A stretch of 64,000 nt of DNA, taken from positions 62,001 through 126,000 of the forward strand of contig JAHJLB010000011.1 in NCBI GenBank assembly GCA_018822105.1, in the 5' to 3' direction. The stretch is from Pseudomonadota bacterium (lineage in GTDB: Bacteria; Desulfobacterota; Desulfovibrionia; Desulfovibrionales; Desulfovibrionaceae). Position numbers and translations under genes: made by a program. The notes below the pieces were generated by a model. That model made no database searches, was not told where the DNA came from, and saw only the letters and a program-made list of their open reading frames with translations. Positions 7,173 through 15,252 of the stretch are shown piece after piece (position 1 is the first letter of the stretch; each line of letters starts with the position of its first letter).

Positions 7173-8477
7173 ATGGCACCCTTCGGCGTCACCATCCCCA
7201 CTATCCCCACCGGCCTGACCGGCTTGGCCCAGCCGCAGGCGAGCACGGCCAAGGCCGCGCCCAAGGTGGCCGCCTGGAAGGCCGCGCTCAAGCCCGCCAG
7301 CTTCCGGGGCGTGCCGTTCTTTGTGGATTCGGACGAGCGCGAGACCGGACGCCGCGCCGCCACCCACGAGTTCCCCGGCCGCGACATGCCCTACACCGAG
7401 GACCTGGGCCGCAAGGCCCGCACCATCACCGTGGAGGGCTACGTGCTGGGCGCGGACTACATGCAGAGGCGCGACGCCCTGCTGGCCGCCTGCGAGGCCG
7501 AAGGCCCTGCCCCGCTCATCGTGCCGTGGATGCCCGAGATCCGCGTGGTCTGCACCGCCTGCCGCAAGCACGAGACCGTGGCCGAGGGCGGCATGGCCCG
7601 CTTTTCCCTCACCTTTGCCGAGGCTGGCCAGGCCGTGGCCCCCACCGTGGCCCCGCTGCCGGGCGTGCAGGCCGGGCAAAAGGCGGACGACGCGCTCAAG
7701 GCCGCAGGCCGGGTGCTGGACAGCTCCATCACCATCGCCGGGGTGCCACTGCCCGTGTCCGAGGCGACCCTTTCCACCATCCGCTCCCTGGGCGGCGTGC
7801 TCTCCGGGGCGTCCAGCATCACGCGCCTGGCGGCCGATCTTCCCGGGGGCCTCAAGATGCTGGCCAACCTCACCGCGTCGGACTTCATGAGGCTCCTGCC
7901 TTCCGAGCTGTGCGGGCCGCTCTTTTCCCTGGCCGGGGCCTACACCAGCCTGCAGGCCGCCTATGGCCCGGCCCACGCGCAGCGCGCCGCCAGCCTGCTG
8001 GCCATTGCCCAGGCCACGCCCACAGTCCAGGCCCCTGCCGGGGCCGGGCTGGTGCGCAGCACCATCGCCGCCAACCAGGCCGCCGTGTACGAGTACCAGC
8101 GCACGGCGGCGGTGGCCGAGGCAGCCCGCTCCGCAACCCTCTCCGCCCCGGCCTCGCGCCAGGAGGCCGCCGCGCTGCGCGCGGAGGTGGTGGCTGGCAT
8201 CGACACAGTGCTGGACGCCAGCCGGGACGAGGGCGTGTACACCGCCTTCACCGAGCTGCGCACCCAGGTGGTGCAGACCCTGGCCGAGGCCGCTGGCAGC
8301 GCCCCGGAGCTGACGACGGTACGCACCGGCGCGCTGCTGCCCTCCCTTGCCCTGGCCCAGCAGTTGGCCCCAGGGGCCGACGCCACGGAGCAGGAGGCGC
8401 AACTGCTGGCGCGCAACCCTGTGCGCCACCCCGGCTTTGTGCCCCCTGGCGACCTGGAGGTGCTCCGTGCCCTCTGA
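7173..8477 (+). CDS. Mu gpN-like DNA circularisation / baseplate hub protein
   Basis: The 434-residue protein carries the N-terminal DNA_circ_N-type domain (about residues 30-150): WKAALKPASFRGVPFFVDS, then RRAATHEFPGRD, YTEDLGRKARTITVEGYVLG and a PLIVPW segment. This is the Mu gpN signature. The family name comes from an early DNA circularisation idea, but gpN is now regarded as a baseplate or distal-tail component. The C-terminal two thirds are helical and Ala-rich. The gene is preceded by GGAG and overlaps the next gene by 11 bases. Confidence 0.88.
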   Translation: MAPFGVTIPTIPTGLTGLAQPQASTAKAAPKVAAWKAALKPASFRGVPFFVDSDERETGRRAATHEFPGRDMPYTEDLGRKARTITVEGYVLGADYMQRRDALLAACEAEGPAPLIVPWMPEIRVVCTACRKHETVAEGGMARFSLTFAEAGQAVAPTVAPLPGVQAGQKADDALKAAGRVLDSSITIAGVPLPVSEATLSTIRSLGGVLSGASSITRLAADLPGGLKMLANLTASDFMRLLPSELCGPLFSLAGAYTSLQAAYGPAHAQRAASLLAIAQATPTVQAPAGAGLVRSTIAANQAAVYEYQRTAAVAEAARSATLSAPASRQEAAALRAEVVAGIDTVLDASRDEGVYTAFTELRTQVVQTLAEAAGSAPELTTVRTGALLPSLALAQQLAPGADATEQEAQLLARNPVRHPGFVPPGDLEVLRAL

Positions 8478-9621
8478 AATCGTTTCCCTCAAGATCGGCG
8501 GCCTGGCCTGGAAGGGCTGGGAGGATGTCACCATCACCCGCGCGGTGGACGCCGTGAGCGGGTCCTTTGAGGTGGCCCTGGCCGACCGCTGGAGCCACGA
8601 CGAGACGGTCCTGCCCATTGCCGCCACCATGCCCGTGAGCATCCTGACTCGGGCCAGCGACACGCCAGGCGCCCAGGCCGACCAGCTCATCCGGGGCTAC
8701 ATCGACCAGGCCAAGCCCGCCTTCGGAGCCACGGACCACAAGATCGCCATTTCCGGGCGCGACGCCAGCGCCGACCTGGTGGACTGCGCCGCCGTGCACA
8801 AGCCGGGCGAGTGGAAGAACCTCACCTGCTCGCGCCTGGCCGAGATCCTGGCCGCCCCCTTTGGCGTGGCCGTGCGCTGTGAGGCTAGCGAAGGCGCGGC
8901 CATACCCGTGCACAAGATCGAGCCCGGCGAGACCGCCTGGGAGTGCCTGGAGCGCGCCCTGCGCCAGCGCGAGCTGCTGGCCATGCCGGATTCCAGGGGC
9001 GGCATTCTCATCAACGCCATCGGCACCGGCCGGGCCACCACGGCCCTGGTGCAGGGGCAGAACATCCTCTCGGCCAGCGCGGACTACGACGCCAAGGGCC
9101 GCTATTCCGAGTACCGCGTGCTGGCCCAGAACAAGGGCACGGACGACGAGCACGGCGACGCCGTGGCCGCCGTGCTGGGCATTTCCCGCGACGAGACGAT
9201 GGGGCGCTACCGCCCCAAGGTCATCACCGGCGAGGCACCCAAGGACAAGGCCACGGCCCAGCGCCGGGCCGACTGGGAGAACAGCGTGTGCGCCGGGCGC
9301 TCCGCCAGCGTGGAGGTGACCGTGCAGGGCTGGCGCCAGGGCGACGGCACCCTGTGGCCGCTGAACGCCATGTGCCGCGCGGTCATCCCCTACCTGTTCC
9401 TCGACCAGGACCTCATGATCGGCAAGGTGGTGCACAAGCTGGGCAGCGGCGGCACCACCACCACGCTCACCCTGCGCAGCCCCCTGGCCTATGCCCAGGA
9501 GTTCGAGAAGCACCTCAAGGCCGACAAGGGCGGCAAGGGCGGCGGCAAGGGCGACCTGCTCACCGGCGCGGTGGAGCTGTCCAAGGACGAACAGGCCAGG
9601 ATCCTGGCGGGGCAGAAATGA
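8467..9621 (+). CDS. Mu gpP/gp44-like baseplate hub protein
   Basis: The GTG at 8467 is chosen because GGAGG sits six bases upstream and the in-frame sequence before it is shadow. The 384-residue product has a beta-rich N-terminal half (VSLKIGGLAWKGWEDVTITR) with the ISGRDASADLVDCAA motif. A LysM-like stretch follows (IPVHKIEPGETAWECLERAL), then a long beta domain. This is the Mu P/gp44 pattern, equivalent to T4 gp27 hub proteins. The C-terminus is Gly/Lys-rich (KGGKGGGKGDLL). It forms the ring that connects tail tube and spike. Confidence 0.88.
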   Translation: MPSEIVSLKIGGLAWKGWEDVTITRAVDAVSGSFEVALADRWSHDETVLPIAATMPVSILTRASDTPGAQADQLIRGYIDQAKPAFGATDHKIAISGRDASADLVDCAAVHKPGEWKNLTCSRLAEILAAPFGVAVRCEASEGAAIPVHKIEPGETAWECLERALRQRELLAMPDSRGGILINAIGTGRATTALVQGQNILSASADYDAKGRYSEYRVLAQNKGTDDEHGDAVAAVLGISRDETMGRYRPKVITGEAPKDKATAQRRADWENSVCAGRSASVEVTVQGWRQGDGTLWPLNAMCRAVIPYLFLDQDLMIGKVVHKLGSGGTTTTLTLRSPLAYAQEFEKHLKADKGGKGGGKGDLLTGAVELSKDEQARILAGQK

Positions 9622-10199
9622 ACGATCCGCTGTACCGCAAGCTTATGCGCCAGATCCACGGCCTGGCCGCGCGCTGCGTGCTGCGCCTGGTCAACGACGG
9701 CCTCAAGATGCAGGCCGTGCAGGTGGGCCTGCTCGACGGCGAGACCGGCGACAACATGGAGCGCTTCCAGAACTACGGCCACACCTCCGTGCCGCTGCCA
9801 GGGGCCGAGGGTGTGGCCCTGTTCCTGGGGGCCGACCGCGCGCACGGCGTCATCATCGCCATGGACGACCGCCGCTACCGCCTGGGGGGCCTGGCAGGCG
9901 GCGAGGTGGCGCTCTACTCCATCGACGACCAGGAGCCCGCGGGCCACCGCATCGTGCTCAAGCGCGGCGGCGTCATCGAGGTGCGCGGAGACATCATCGA
10001 CCTGCGCGCGGCCACCAGGCTGCACCTCTCCGCGCCCGAGGTGGAGATCCACGCCGACACGCGCCGAGAGATGGACGTGGCCGGGTATGGCGAGGCCCTG
10101 AACTTCGAGGACGGCGTGTGGCGCACGGACACGTACACCACGGGCGCGAACTTCGCCCCTGCAGTGGAGCACGGCATACAGCCCCCGGAGGTTGACTAA
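9618..10199 (+). CDS. Baseplate spike protein (Mu gp45-like)
   Basis: The 193-residue protein begins at an ATGA overlap with the hub gene. It has an OB-fold-like N-terminal half, including LKMQAVQVGLLDGETGDNMERF, NYGHTSVPLPGAEG and the VIIAMDDRRYRL strand. A beta-helical C-terminus follows (VIEVRGDIIDLRAATRL...EVEIHADTRREMD), as in gp45/gpV trimeric spikes that pierce the outer membrane. The apex ends in a His-containing segment. The overlap of its TAA with the next ATG (TAATG) keeps baseplate genes coupled. Confidence 0.88.
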   Translation: MNDPLYRKLMRQIHGLAARCVLRLVNDGLKMQAVQVGLLDGETGDNMERFQNYGHTSVPLPGAEGVALFLGADRAHGVIIAMDDRRYRLGGLAGGEVALYSIDDQEPAGHRIVLKRGGVIEVRGDIIDLRAATRLHLSAPEVEIHADTRREMDVAGYGEALNFEDGVWRTDTYTTGANFAPAVEHGIQPPEVD

Positions 10200-10672
10200 T
10201 GGCTGGCGATATCCTCCTGGCCTTTGGCGCGCTGGGCATGGACCTGCAACTGGCAGGCGGCGACCTCATGGCCGACGATAGCCTGCTCACGGCCGTGGTC
10301 ATCTCGCTGTTCACCAACCGCCTGGCCGAGCCCGGCGACGAGCTGCCCGCAGGCGAGACCGACCGCCAGGGCTGGTGGGCCGACGCCACCCTGCCTGGGC
10401 TGAAAGCGGGCAAGGACCGCATCGGCTCGCGCCTGTGGCTTTTGAAGCGCGAAAAGCAGCTGCCCTCCGTGCTGGCCCGCGCGCGCGAATACGCCGAGGA
10501 GGCCCTGGCCTGGCTGGTGACCGAGGGCCACGTGCTGGCCGTGAGCGTGGCCGCCAGCAACCCGGCGCGCGGGGTGCTGCTGCTCGAGGTGCGGCTCACC
10601 CTGCGCAAGGGCGAGCAGTCCTGGAAGCTCAAGTACGACGCCGAAAACGAAACCTATCAGCTCGCGGAGTAG
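10199..10672 (+). CDS. Baseplate protein (Mu gp46 / gpW-like)
   Basis: The 157-residue protein carries the GP46 family pattern: an N-terminal GDILLAFGALGMDL, then DDSLLTAVVISLFTNRLA and the PAGETDRQGWWAD motif near residue 55, followed by a helical and a beta C-terminus. It corresponds to T4 gp25-type baseplate wedge and sheath-initiator proteins. The ATG overlaps the stop of the spike gene, and the baseplate J gene begins four bases after its stop. Confidence 0.86.
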   Translation: MAGDILLAFGALGMDLQLAGGDLMADDSLLTAVVISLFTNRLAEPGDELPAGETDRQGWWADATLPGLKAGKDRIGSRLWLLKREKQLPSVLARAREYAEEALAWLVTEGHVLAVSVAASNPARGVLLLEVRLTLRKGEQSWKLKYDAENETYQLAE

Positions 10673-10675
10673 CCC

Positions 10676-11731
10676 ATGCCCATCGCCCGCCCGAATCTGC
10701 CGCAGCTTGTGGACCGCGCCCAGACCGACCTTGAGGGCCGCCTGCTGGACGGCGCAAAGGCCCTGCCCCGGTCCACCATCGCCGTGCTGGCGCGCGTTAC
10801 CGCCGGGCAGACCCACATGCTCTATGGCTACCACGAGTGGCTGGCCAGGCAGCCCTTCCCGGACACGGCCGAGGCCGAGTACCTGGAGCGCCACGCGCGC
10901 ATCTGGGGCATTGCCCGCAAGGCCGCCGTGGCGGCCACGGGCCAGGTGTCCATCCCCGGTACCAACGGGGCCGTGCTGCCAGCCGGGGCGCAGCTCCAGC
11001 GGGTGGACGGCGCGCTGTTCGCCGTGCTCGAGGAGGCCACCGTGGCGGGCGGCGCGGCCCTGGCCAGCGTCACCGCCGTGGAGCCCGGCCAGGCCGGAGA
11101 CACCCCCGCAGGCGTGAGCCTCACCCTCACCGCGCCGGTTACGGCCATGCAGAGCGTTGGCCTGGTGCAGGCCCCCGGCCTTTCCGGCGGGGTGAACCTG
11201 GAGGCCGACGAGGCCCTGCGCACGCGCCTGCTGGCGCGCATCCAGGCCCCGCCCCACGGCGGCGCGGGGCAGGACTACGAGGCCTGGGCGCTGGAGGTGC
11301 CGGGCGTCACCCGCGCCTGGGTTTATCCCCGGCACATGGGCGCTGGCACCGTGGGCGTGGCCATCGTGGCCGACGACGACCCGGACTCGCCCATCCCGGA
11401 CGCGGAGCTGGTGGAGGCCGCCCAGGCGCATATCGACGCCGCCCGGCCCGTCACGGCCGAGGTGTTCGTGTTCGCGCCCACGGCGCTTTCTGTTCCCGTC
11501 AGCGTCACCCTCTCGCCCAACACCACGGCCACGCGCGCGGCCGTGACTGCGGAGCTGCGCGACCTCTTCGCGCGCGAGGCGGCGCCTGGCCAGGTCATCT
11601 ACCTCTCGCACCTGCGCGAGGCCATCTCCATTTCCAGCGGCGAGACCAACCACGTGCTCACCGCGCCCACGGCGGACATCACCCCCGGCGCGCTGGAGTT
11701 CCCGGTGCTCGGCACCATCACCTTCAACTAG
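10676..11731 (+). CDS. Baseplate J-like wedge protein (Mu gp47)
   Basis: The 351-residue protein is a baseplate wedge component of the Baseplate_J family. Recognisable parts are PRSTIAVLARVTAGQTHMLY near the N-terminus, the FPDTAEAEYLERHARIWGI segment, and VSIPGTNGAVLPAGAQLQRV. The central GGVNLEADEALRTRLLARIQ and the GVTRAWVYPRHMGAGTVGVA stretch are also typical of gp47/J. A GGAGTAGCCC precedes the ATG. Its place between gp46-like and gp48-like genes is invariant in Mu-like phages. Confidence 0.92.
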   Translation: MPIARPNLPQLVDRAQTDLEGRLLDGAKALPRSTIAVLARVTAGQTHMLYGYHEWLARQPFPDTAEAEYLERHARIWGIARKAAVAATGQVSIPGTNGAVLPAGAQLQRVDGALFAVLEEATVAGGAALASVTAVEPGQAGDTPAGVSLTLTAPVTAMQSVGLVQAPGLSGGVNLEADEALRTRLLARIQAPPHGGAGQDYEAWALEVPGVTRAWVYPRHMGAGTVGVAIVADDDPDSPIPDAELVEAAQAHIDAARPVTAEVFVFAPTALSVPVSVTLSPNTTATRAAVTAELRDLFAREAAPGQVIYLSHLREAISISSGETNHVLTAPTADITPGALEFPVLGTITFN

Positions 11732-11740
11732 GAGGCCAGA

Positions 11741-12334
11741 GTGCAGCCCTACAGCGCACAGGACTACGCGGCCCAGCTGGCCGCCTTGCTGCCCCAGGGC
11801 GCGGCCTGGCCACGCGAGGCGGACACCGTGCTGGCGGCGCTGCTCCAGGGCCTGGCTGTGGAGCCAGCCCGCGTGGACGCGGCCCTGCACGATCTGCTGA
11901 CCGAGCTGGACCCGCCCCAGGCCCTGGAGCTGCTGGCGGACTGGGAGCGCGTGTGCGGCCTGCCGGATGGTTGTTCACAGCCGGGCGAGACCGTGCAGGA
12001 GAGGCGCGAGGCCGTTGCCCTGCGCCTTTCCGCCCAGGGCGGCCAGACCCCGGCCTACTTTGCCGAGGTGGCCACGCTGCTGGCCGGGGCGCCGTGCATC
12101 GTGCGCGAGTTCAGGCCTCTGCGGGTGGGCAGCCGCGCGGGCGACTTGCTGTCCAACGGGGACTGGCCGTTTGCCTTCAGCGTCCAGGCCCCTGAGGTGC
12201 CCATCCGCACCATGAAGGCCGGGCAAGGCTGCGCCGGGGAGCGGCTGCGCACCTGGGGCAACGAGCGCCTGGAATGCACCGTCCGCCGCCTGGCCCCGGC
12301 CCATACCATCGTCACGTTCACCTACGGCGCATAG
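11741..12334 (+). CDS. Mu gp48-like tail/baseplate protein (DUF2313 type)
   Basis: The 197-residue protein starts at a GTG with GGAGG six bases upstream. It has the gp48 signature: YAAQLAALLPQGAAWPREAD at the N-terminus, LLTELDPPQALELLADWERVCGLPD in the middle, and a C-terminal domain with a conserved Cys, LRTWGNERLECTVRRLAPAH, near the end. In Mu-like phages gp48 is the wedge/fibre-network link at the baseplate edge, matching P2 gpI. The tail fibre module follows. Confidence 0.87.
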   Translation: MQPYSAQDYAAQLAALLPQGAAWPREADTVLAALLQGLAVEPARVDAALHDLLTELDPPQALELLADWERVCGLPDGCSQPGETVQERREAVALRLSAQGGQTPAYFAEVATLLAGAPCIVREFRPLRVGSRAGDLLSNGDWPFAFSVQAPEVPIRTMKAGQGCAGERLRTWGNERLECTVRRLAPAHTIVTFTYGA

Positions 12335-12351
12335 CCGAAAAAGGAGGCACC

Positions 12352-12672
12352 ATGCACAGAATCGACGGCCCAGGCGCCACGGAGGACGATCTCTTCACCG
12401 CGGGCGATCCCGGCAGCGGAACCGAGGCGACGGAGCTGACCGCCGACTGGCTCAACGCCTGCCAGGAGGAACCGCTCTACGTCATCGAGCAGGCCGGATT
12501 GACCCCGGACAAAGGGGATAACACCCAGCTCCACCAGGCCATCCTGGCGCTTATCGCCTACGCCACGCGCCTGGCCGAGGGCGGCGGCATCATCAACACC
12601 GAGGACGGCCTGGCCGTGGACCCGAGCGTTATCGATGCCACGGCCCAGCTCCGCTACCACGGGCTCATCTAA
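12352..12672 (+). CDS. Tail fibre N-terminal/collar-like protein
   Basis: The 106-residue protein begins at an ATG with AGGAGGCACC upstream. Its middle, TADWLNACQEEPLYVIEQAG followed by LHQAILALIAYATRLAEGGG, is the baseplate-attachment module found at the N-terminus of many phage tail fibres. Here it is a stand-alone protein ending soon after. It would dock a fibre made of the next gene products on the baseplate. The call comes from motif style and position between gp48 and the adhesin. Confidence 0.6.
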   Translation: MHRIDGPGATEDDLFTAGDPGSGTEATELTADWLNACQEEPLYVIEQAGLTPDKGDNTQLHQAILALIAYATRLAEGGGIINTEDGLAVDPSVIDATAQLRYHGLI

Positions 12673-12684
12673 CCAGGAGGCACC

Positions 12685-13050
12685 ATGTCCGCATCCACTT
12701 ACGCCCACGCCAAGCTTTGCCAGCCGCAGTTCGCGCCCACAGCCCCCGGAGCCCTCGTGACCAACGCGGCCGGGCAGAAGACCAGCGTCCGACTCATCAT
12801 CCTGAGCAACCGCAGCGGCAGCGAGAGCGTGGTCTACACCCTGTACCACGTGCCCGGCTCCGGCGGCGTGCCCGGCGTGGCCGGGGAGGCCCACGGCCTG
12901 ACCACCGAGACCCTGCTGCCCCAACAGAGCCGCGAATTCGAGTACGCCGGGCAGGGCATCTATTTGGACGGCGCGGGCGACAGCATCCAGGTGAAGGCCT
13001 CCGTGGCCAGCGCCCTGGCCTGCCACGTGTTCGGCGGGCGGGAGGCGTAA
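12685..13050 (+). CDS. Phage structural protein of unknown role in fibre module
   Basis: The 121-residue protein is predicted to be all-beta, with strands such as SVRLIILSNRSGSESVVYTL and SREFEYAGQGIYLDGAGDSI and a C-terminal VKASVASALACHVFGG. The pattern is that of small jelly-roll or fibronectin-like decorations. The AGGAGGCACC ribosome site is almost identical to that of the preceding gene, and the adhesin ATG follows its TAA directly. No family is recognised. It probably bridges the fibre base and the receptor-binding adhesin. Confidence 0.55.
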   Translation: MSASTYAHAKLCQPQFAPTAPGALVTNAAGQKTSVRLIILSNRSGSESVVYTLYHVPGSGGVPGVAGEAHGLTTETLLPQQSREFEYAGQGIYLDGAGDSIQVKASVASALACHVFGGREA

Positions 13051-14154
13051 ATGGCCACCCGGCGCTATCCTCCGCCCGAAGAGGGCTACCCGCTGAAGCT
13101 GTTCGGCGGCCGGGTGCCCAAGGCGGCGCTGTTCGGCCAGGAGCTTACCCTGTGGGGCGACGGCACCTATTCCGGCAACGTGGTCCAAGGCGGCGTCACC
13201 CTCCAGCCCCAGGTCTACAACCTGGCTGGCGTGGGCCTGCTCGCCAACTGCATCGTGGTCACTGGCGAGGCCACGGTCGCGCCCAATGCGGAGACCGGGG
13301 CCAGCGTGGTCATGGGCCAGAACCTCGTGGTCATCGGGGCCTCGGCCAGCCTGAAGCCCAGCACCAATTCCAAGGGCCTCATCCTGCTGTTCAACAAGGG
13401 GGTTTACGCGCGCGACGGCGGCAAGATGAGCACGGACAAGCTGGGCAAGGGCGGAAACTACGGCAACCTAACGGCCCATGACTTGGCTCCGGCAGTGTTG
13501 CGGGCCAAGATTAAGAAGACCGCCCATGACGCCTACGTAGTACAGGGCGAGGGCGCGGCCGGAGCGGCAGCACAGCCCAGCGTGAACACCACCGGGTACA
13601 CCGGAGCCGCTGGCGCGGCGATGCAGTCGGGCGGCGGCGGAAGCGGTTGCCACGCGGGGCCTGGGACCGACCCCGGCGGCAAGGGCGGCCCATGCGCCGG
13701 TGGCGCTGGCTCCACAGGCACCCCGTATTCCGCCTCTGGCACCCGTATCGCGCCAGAGCCCTACGGCGGCAAAGGCGGGTGGTTCAACGGCACCTGCTCC
13801 GGGGCCTCTGGTGGTGGAGCGGGCGACCCCATCGGGCCGGGCACGGCAGGGGTTGTTACGCCCGCCAGCGGCGCGGGTGGTGGACTGCTCATGCTGTTTT
13901 CCCCAACCGTCAGCATTGCCTCCGGGTGTGTAATGTCCTCCGATGGTGGTCGCGGCGGCTCCGACGCAGCGTACGGATACCCCGGCGCGGGTGCCGGAGG
14001 CGGCATCGTGTGCATCGTCACCAAGGCCGGCGGCTATAGCAACAACGGCACTGTCCGGGCCAGCGGCGGTCTGGGCGGGCTAAACTACGGGAACAACCCC
14101 CCATGTACAGGCGGCTCTGGTGGGGCTGGCTCTGTGAACACCTTCACGGTCTAG
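13051..14154 (+). CDS. Glycine-rich tail fibre adhesin (gp38-like polyglycine type)
   Basis: The 367-residue protein has an N-terminal domain (about residues 1-170) with beta-helical character: GVTLQPQVYNLAGVGLL, NCIVVTGEATVAPNAETG and MGQNLVVIGASASLKPSTN. A long glycine-rich half follows, with blocks such as GGGGSGCHAGPG, GGKGGPCAGGAG, GGKGGWFNG and GGRGGSDAAYGYPGAGAGGG. These resemble the polyglycine-II sandwiches of T-even gp38-type receptor adhesins, in which Gly blocks build the core and variable loops bind the host. It is the likely receptor-binding protein. The two Cys pairs in the Gly region are unusual. Confidence 0.72.
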   Translation: MATRRYPPPEEGYPLKLFGGRVPKAALFGQELTLWGDGTYSGNVVQGGVTLQPQVYNLAGVGLLANCIVVTGEATVAPNAETGASVVMGQNLVVIGASASLKPSTNSKGLILLFNKGVYARDGGKMSTDKLGKGGNYGNLTAHDLAPAVLRAKIKKTAHDAYVVQGEGAAGAAAQPSVNTTGYTGAAGAAMQSGGGGSGCHAGPGTDPGGKGGPCAGGAGSTGTPYSASGTRIAPEPYGGKGGWFNGTCSGASGGGAGDPIGPGTAGVVTPASGAGGGLLMLFSPTVSIASGCVMSSDGGRGGSDAAYGYPGAGAGGGIVCIVTKAGGYSNNGTVRASGGLGGLNYGNNPPCTGGSGGAGSVNTFTV

Positions 14155-14163
14155 GAGGACTGC

Positions 14164-14493
14164 ATGATTCTGTTGCATCATCCCGAAGTTGAGCTGTCGC
14201 GCGAGCTGCTGGCCGCGCTGCCCGAGGGCGTAGACGTCATCGATTGCTCCCTGGCGATCCCCGACAACATGGTCCCCGAATACCCGGTTTCGGCCTTCCC
14301 GAGCGTCGTGGTGGACGTGCCCGCCTACACGGAGAACCGCCCGCTCTTTGCCGAGGACGGCAGCTTCCTGGGTATGGAGCGGGTGACGGTCCAGGCACGC
14401 CAGGAGCCCGTGCGCATGCCCGCCAGTTGGGCGGCGGTGGATGGCTATGTGGAGTACGTCGCCGCGCGCGCGGCGGCCAACCCGCCGGAGTAG
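14164..14493 (+). CDS. Small phage protein after fibre gene, possible fibre assembly helper
   Basis: The 109-residue protein opens with hydrophobic beta/alpha segments (MILLHHPEVELSRELLAALP, then VDVIDCSLAIPD). It contains a Pro-rich FPSVVVDVPAYTENRPLF stretch and ends in a helix. A GGAGG lies before the ATG. Fibre assembly chaperones often follow the adhesin gene, and size and position would fit, but no signature is recognised. Its function is unknown. Confidence 0.55.
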   Translation: MILLHHPEVELSRELLAALPEGVDVIDCSLAIPDNMVPEYPVSAFPSVVVDVPAYTENRPLFAEDGSFLGMERVTVQARQEPVRMPASWAAVDGYVEYVAARAAANPPE

Positions 14494-14496
14494 TTC

Positions 14497-14712
14497 ATGG
14501 CAGACACCGTCGACGCCGCCCAGGCCGCCGAGCGGTACGTGCTCCTGTCCGCACTGGCTGGGGTGCCGCGCCCGGAGCCTGGCCCAGGCCCGCTCTACAT
14601 CAGCGGCGTGGCCTGCTGCCGCACGTGTGAGGAGCCCATCATCTCGGCCAGGCTCAAGGCCGTGCCGGGCTGCTGCCGGTGCCGGGAGTGCGAGGAGGAG
14701 CTGGGGAGCTAG
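14497..14712 (+). CDS. TraR/DksA-type C4 zinc-finger protein
   Basis: The 71-residue protein has a C-terminal four-Cys zinc finger, CCRTCEEPIISARLK then GCCRCRECEEEL, that is CxxC-x(about 17)-CxxC, as in short TraR/DksA proteins. The N-terminal helix is short (about 1-22), followed by a Pro/Gly linker. Full-length TraR and DksA insert a coiled coil into the RNA polymerase secondary channel. This form is short, with no long coiled coil, so the exact action is uncertain. It is the last gene of the rightward tail operon. Confidence 0.7.
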   Translation: MADTVDAAQAAERYVLLSALAGVPRPEPGPGPLYISGVACCRTCEEPIISARLKAVPGCCRCRECEEELGS

Positions 14713-14726
14713 GCCTGGCCAGGTGG

Positions 14727-14767
14727 AAAAGAAGGGGCCCCGGTGGTGTGCCGGGGCCCCTTCTTTT
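14727..14767. terminator. Strong bidirectional intrinsic terminator between tail operon and lysogenic operon
   Basis: A perfect 17-base-pair inverted repeat (14727-14743 with 14751-14767) with a seven-base loop has a G+C-rich core flanked by AAAAGAA and TTCTTTT. It therefore supplies a U-run in both directions. It separates the rightward tail genes from the leftward cargo genes, which converge on it. Confidence 0.93.
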
Positions 14768-14775
14768 CGGTCTGT

Positions 14776-15252
14776 TTACAGGCCGAGGAATTCGCGCAAG
14801 TTAAGGTGGCGAATGCAGTAAATGAGCAGCAGCACATAAGGGACGGAGACGGCTGCCGGTATGAAACGCTCGACGGTGGTGTGTTTGACGTAGACCTTCC
14901 AGTTATTCCCGCGCTCGAGCTTGTCCCACTCGATATCCCATGGCGAGACGGGGAGCTTCTTCTCCAGTTCGTGGACCACCTTCCACTTTGCGGAGTTAAG
15001 CTGCTTCGCGGAGAAGATGTTGAACCACCAAATGGCGCAGACGATGAGGCCCAGGAGCGCGGCCAGTGTCAGTATGGCAAGGCGGTCTTGGCTGCAGAGG
15101 TTTTGACTTGCGGACAAACTCAACGCGGCAAACATGCCCGACAAAGCTGTCGAATAAAACTGATTTGACGTGATTCGGCGCTGGCTGACCCTGTCAGCCA
15201 TTTCGACATAAAGCTTGTATTGCTCAAAAAGAATTTCGTTTTCGTCTTTCAT
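14776..15252 (-). CDS. RipA-like small membrane protein, predicted effector of a TIR two-gene system
   Basis: The 158-residue protein has an N-terminal amphipathic helix with the pattern EQYKLYVEMADRVSQRR. Three hydrophobic segments follow, at about residues 33-50, 58-80 and 134-152, with a charged cytoplasmic stretch (KWKVVHELEKKLPVSPWDIE) between the second and third. This style recalls RipA-family octameric membrane proteins and SLATT-type effectors, some of which accompany nucleotide-signalling or TIR genes. Its ATG overlaps the stop of the TIR gene by ATGA, so the pair is translationally coupled and probably stoichiometric. Inference: it is the membrane-acting arm, triggered by the TIR product. 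The bidirectional terminator follows its stop. Confidence 0.72.
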   Translation of the reverse strand: MKDENEILFEQYKLYVEMADRVSQRRITSNQFYSTALSGMFAALSLSASQNLCSQDRLAILTLAALLGLIVCAIWWFNIFSAKQLNSAKWKVVHELEKKLPVSPWDIEWDKLERGNNWKVYVKHTTVERFIPAAVSVPYVLLLIYCIRHLNLREFLGL

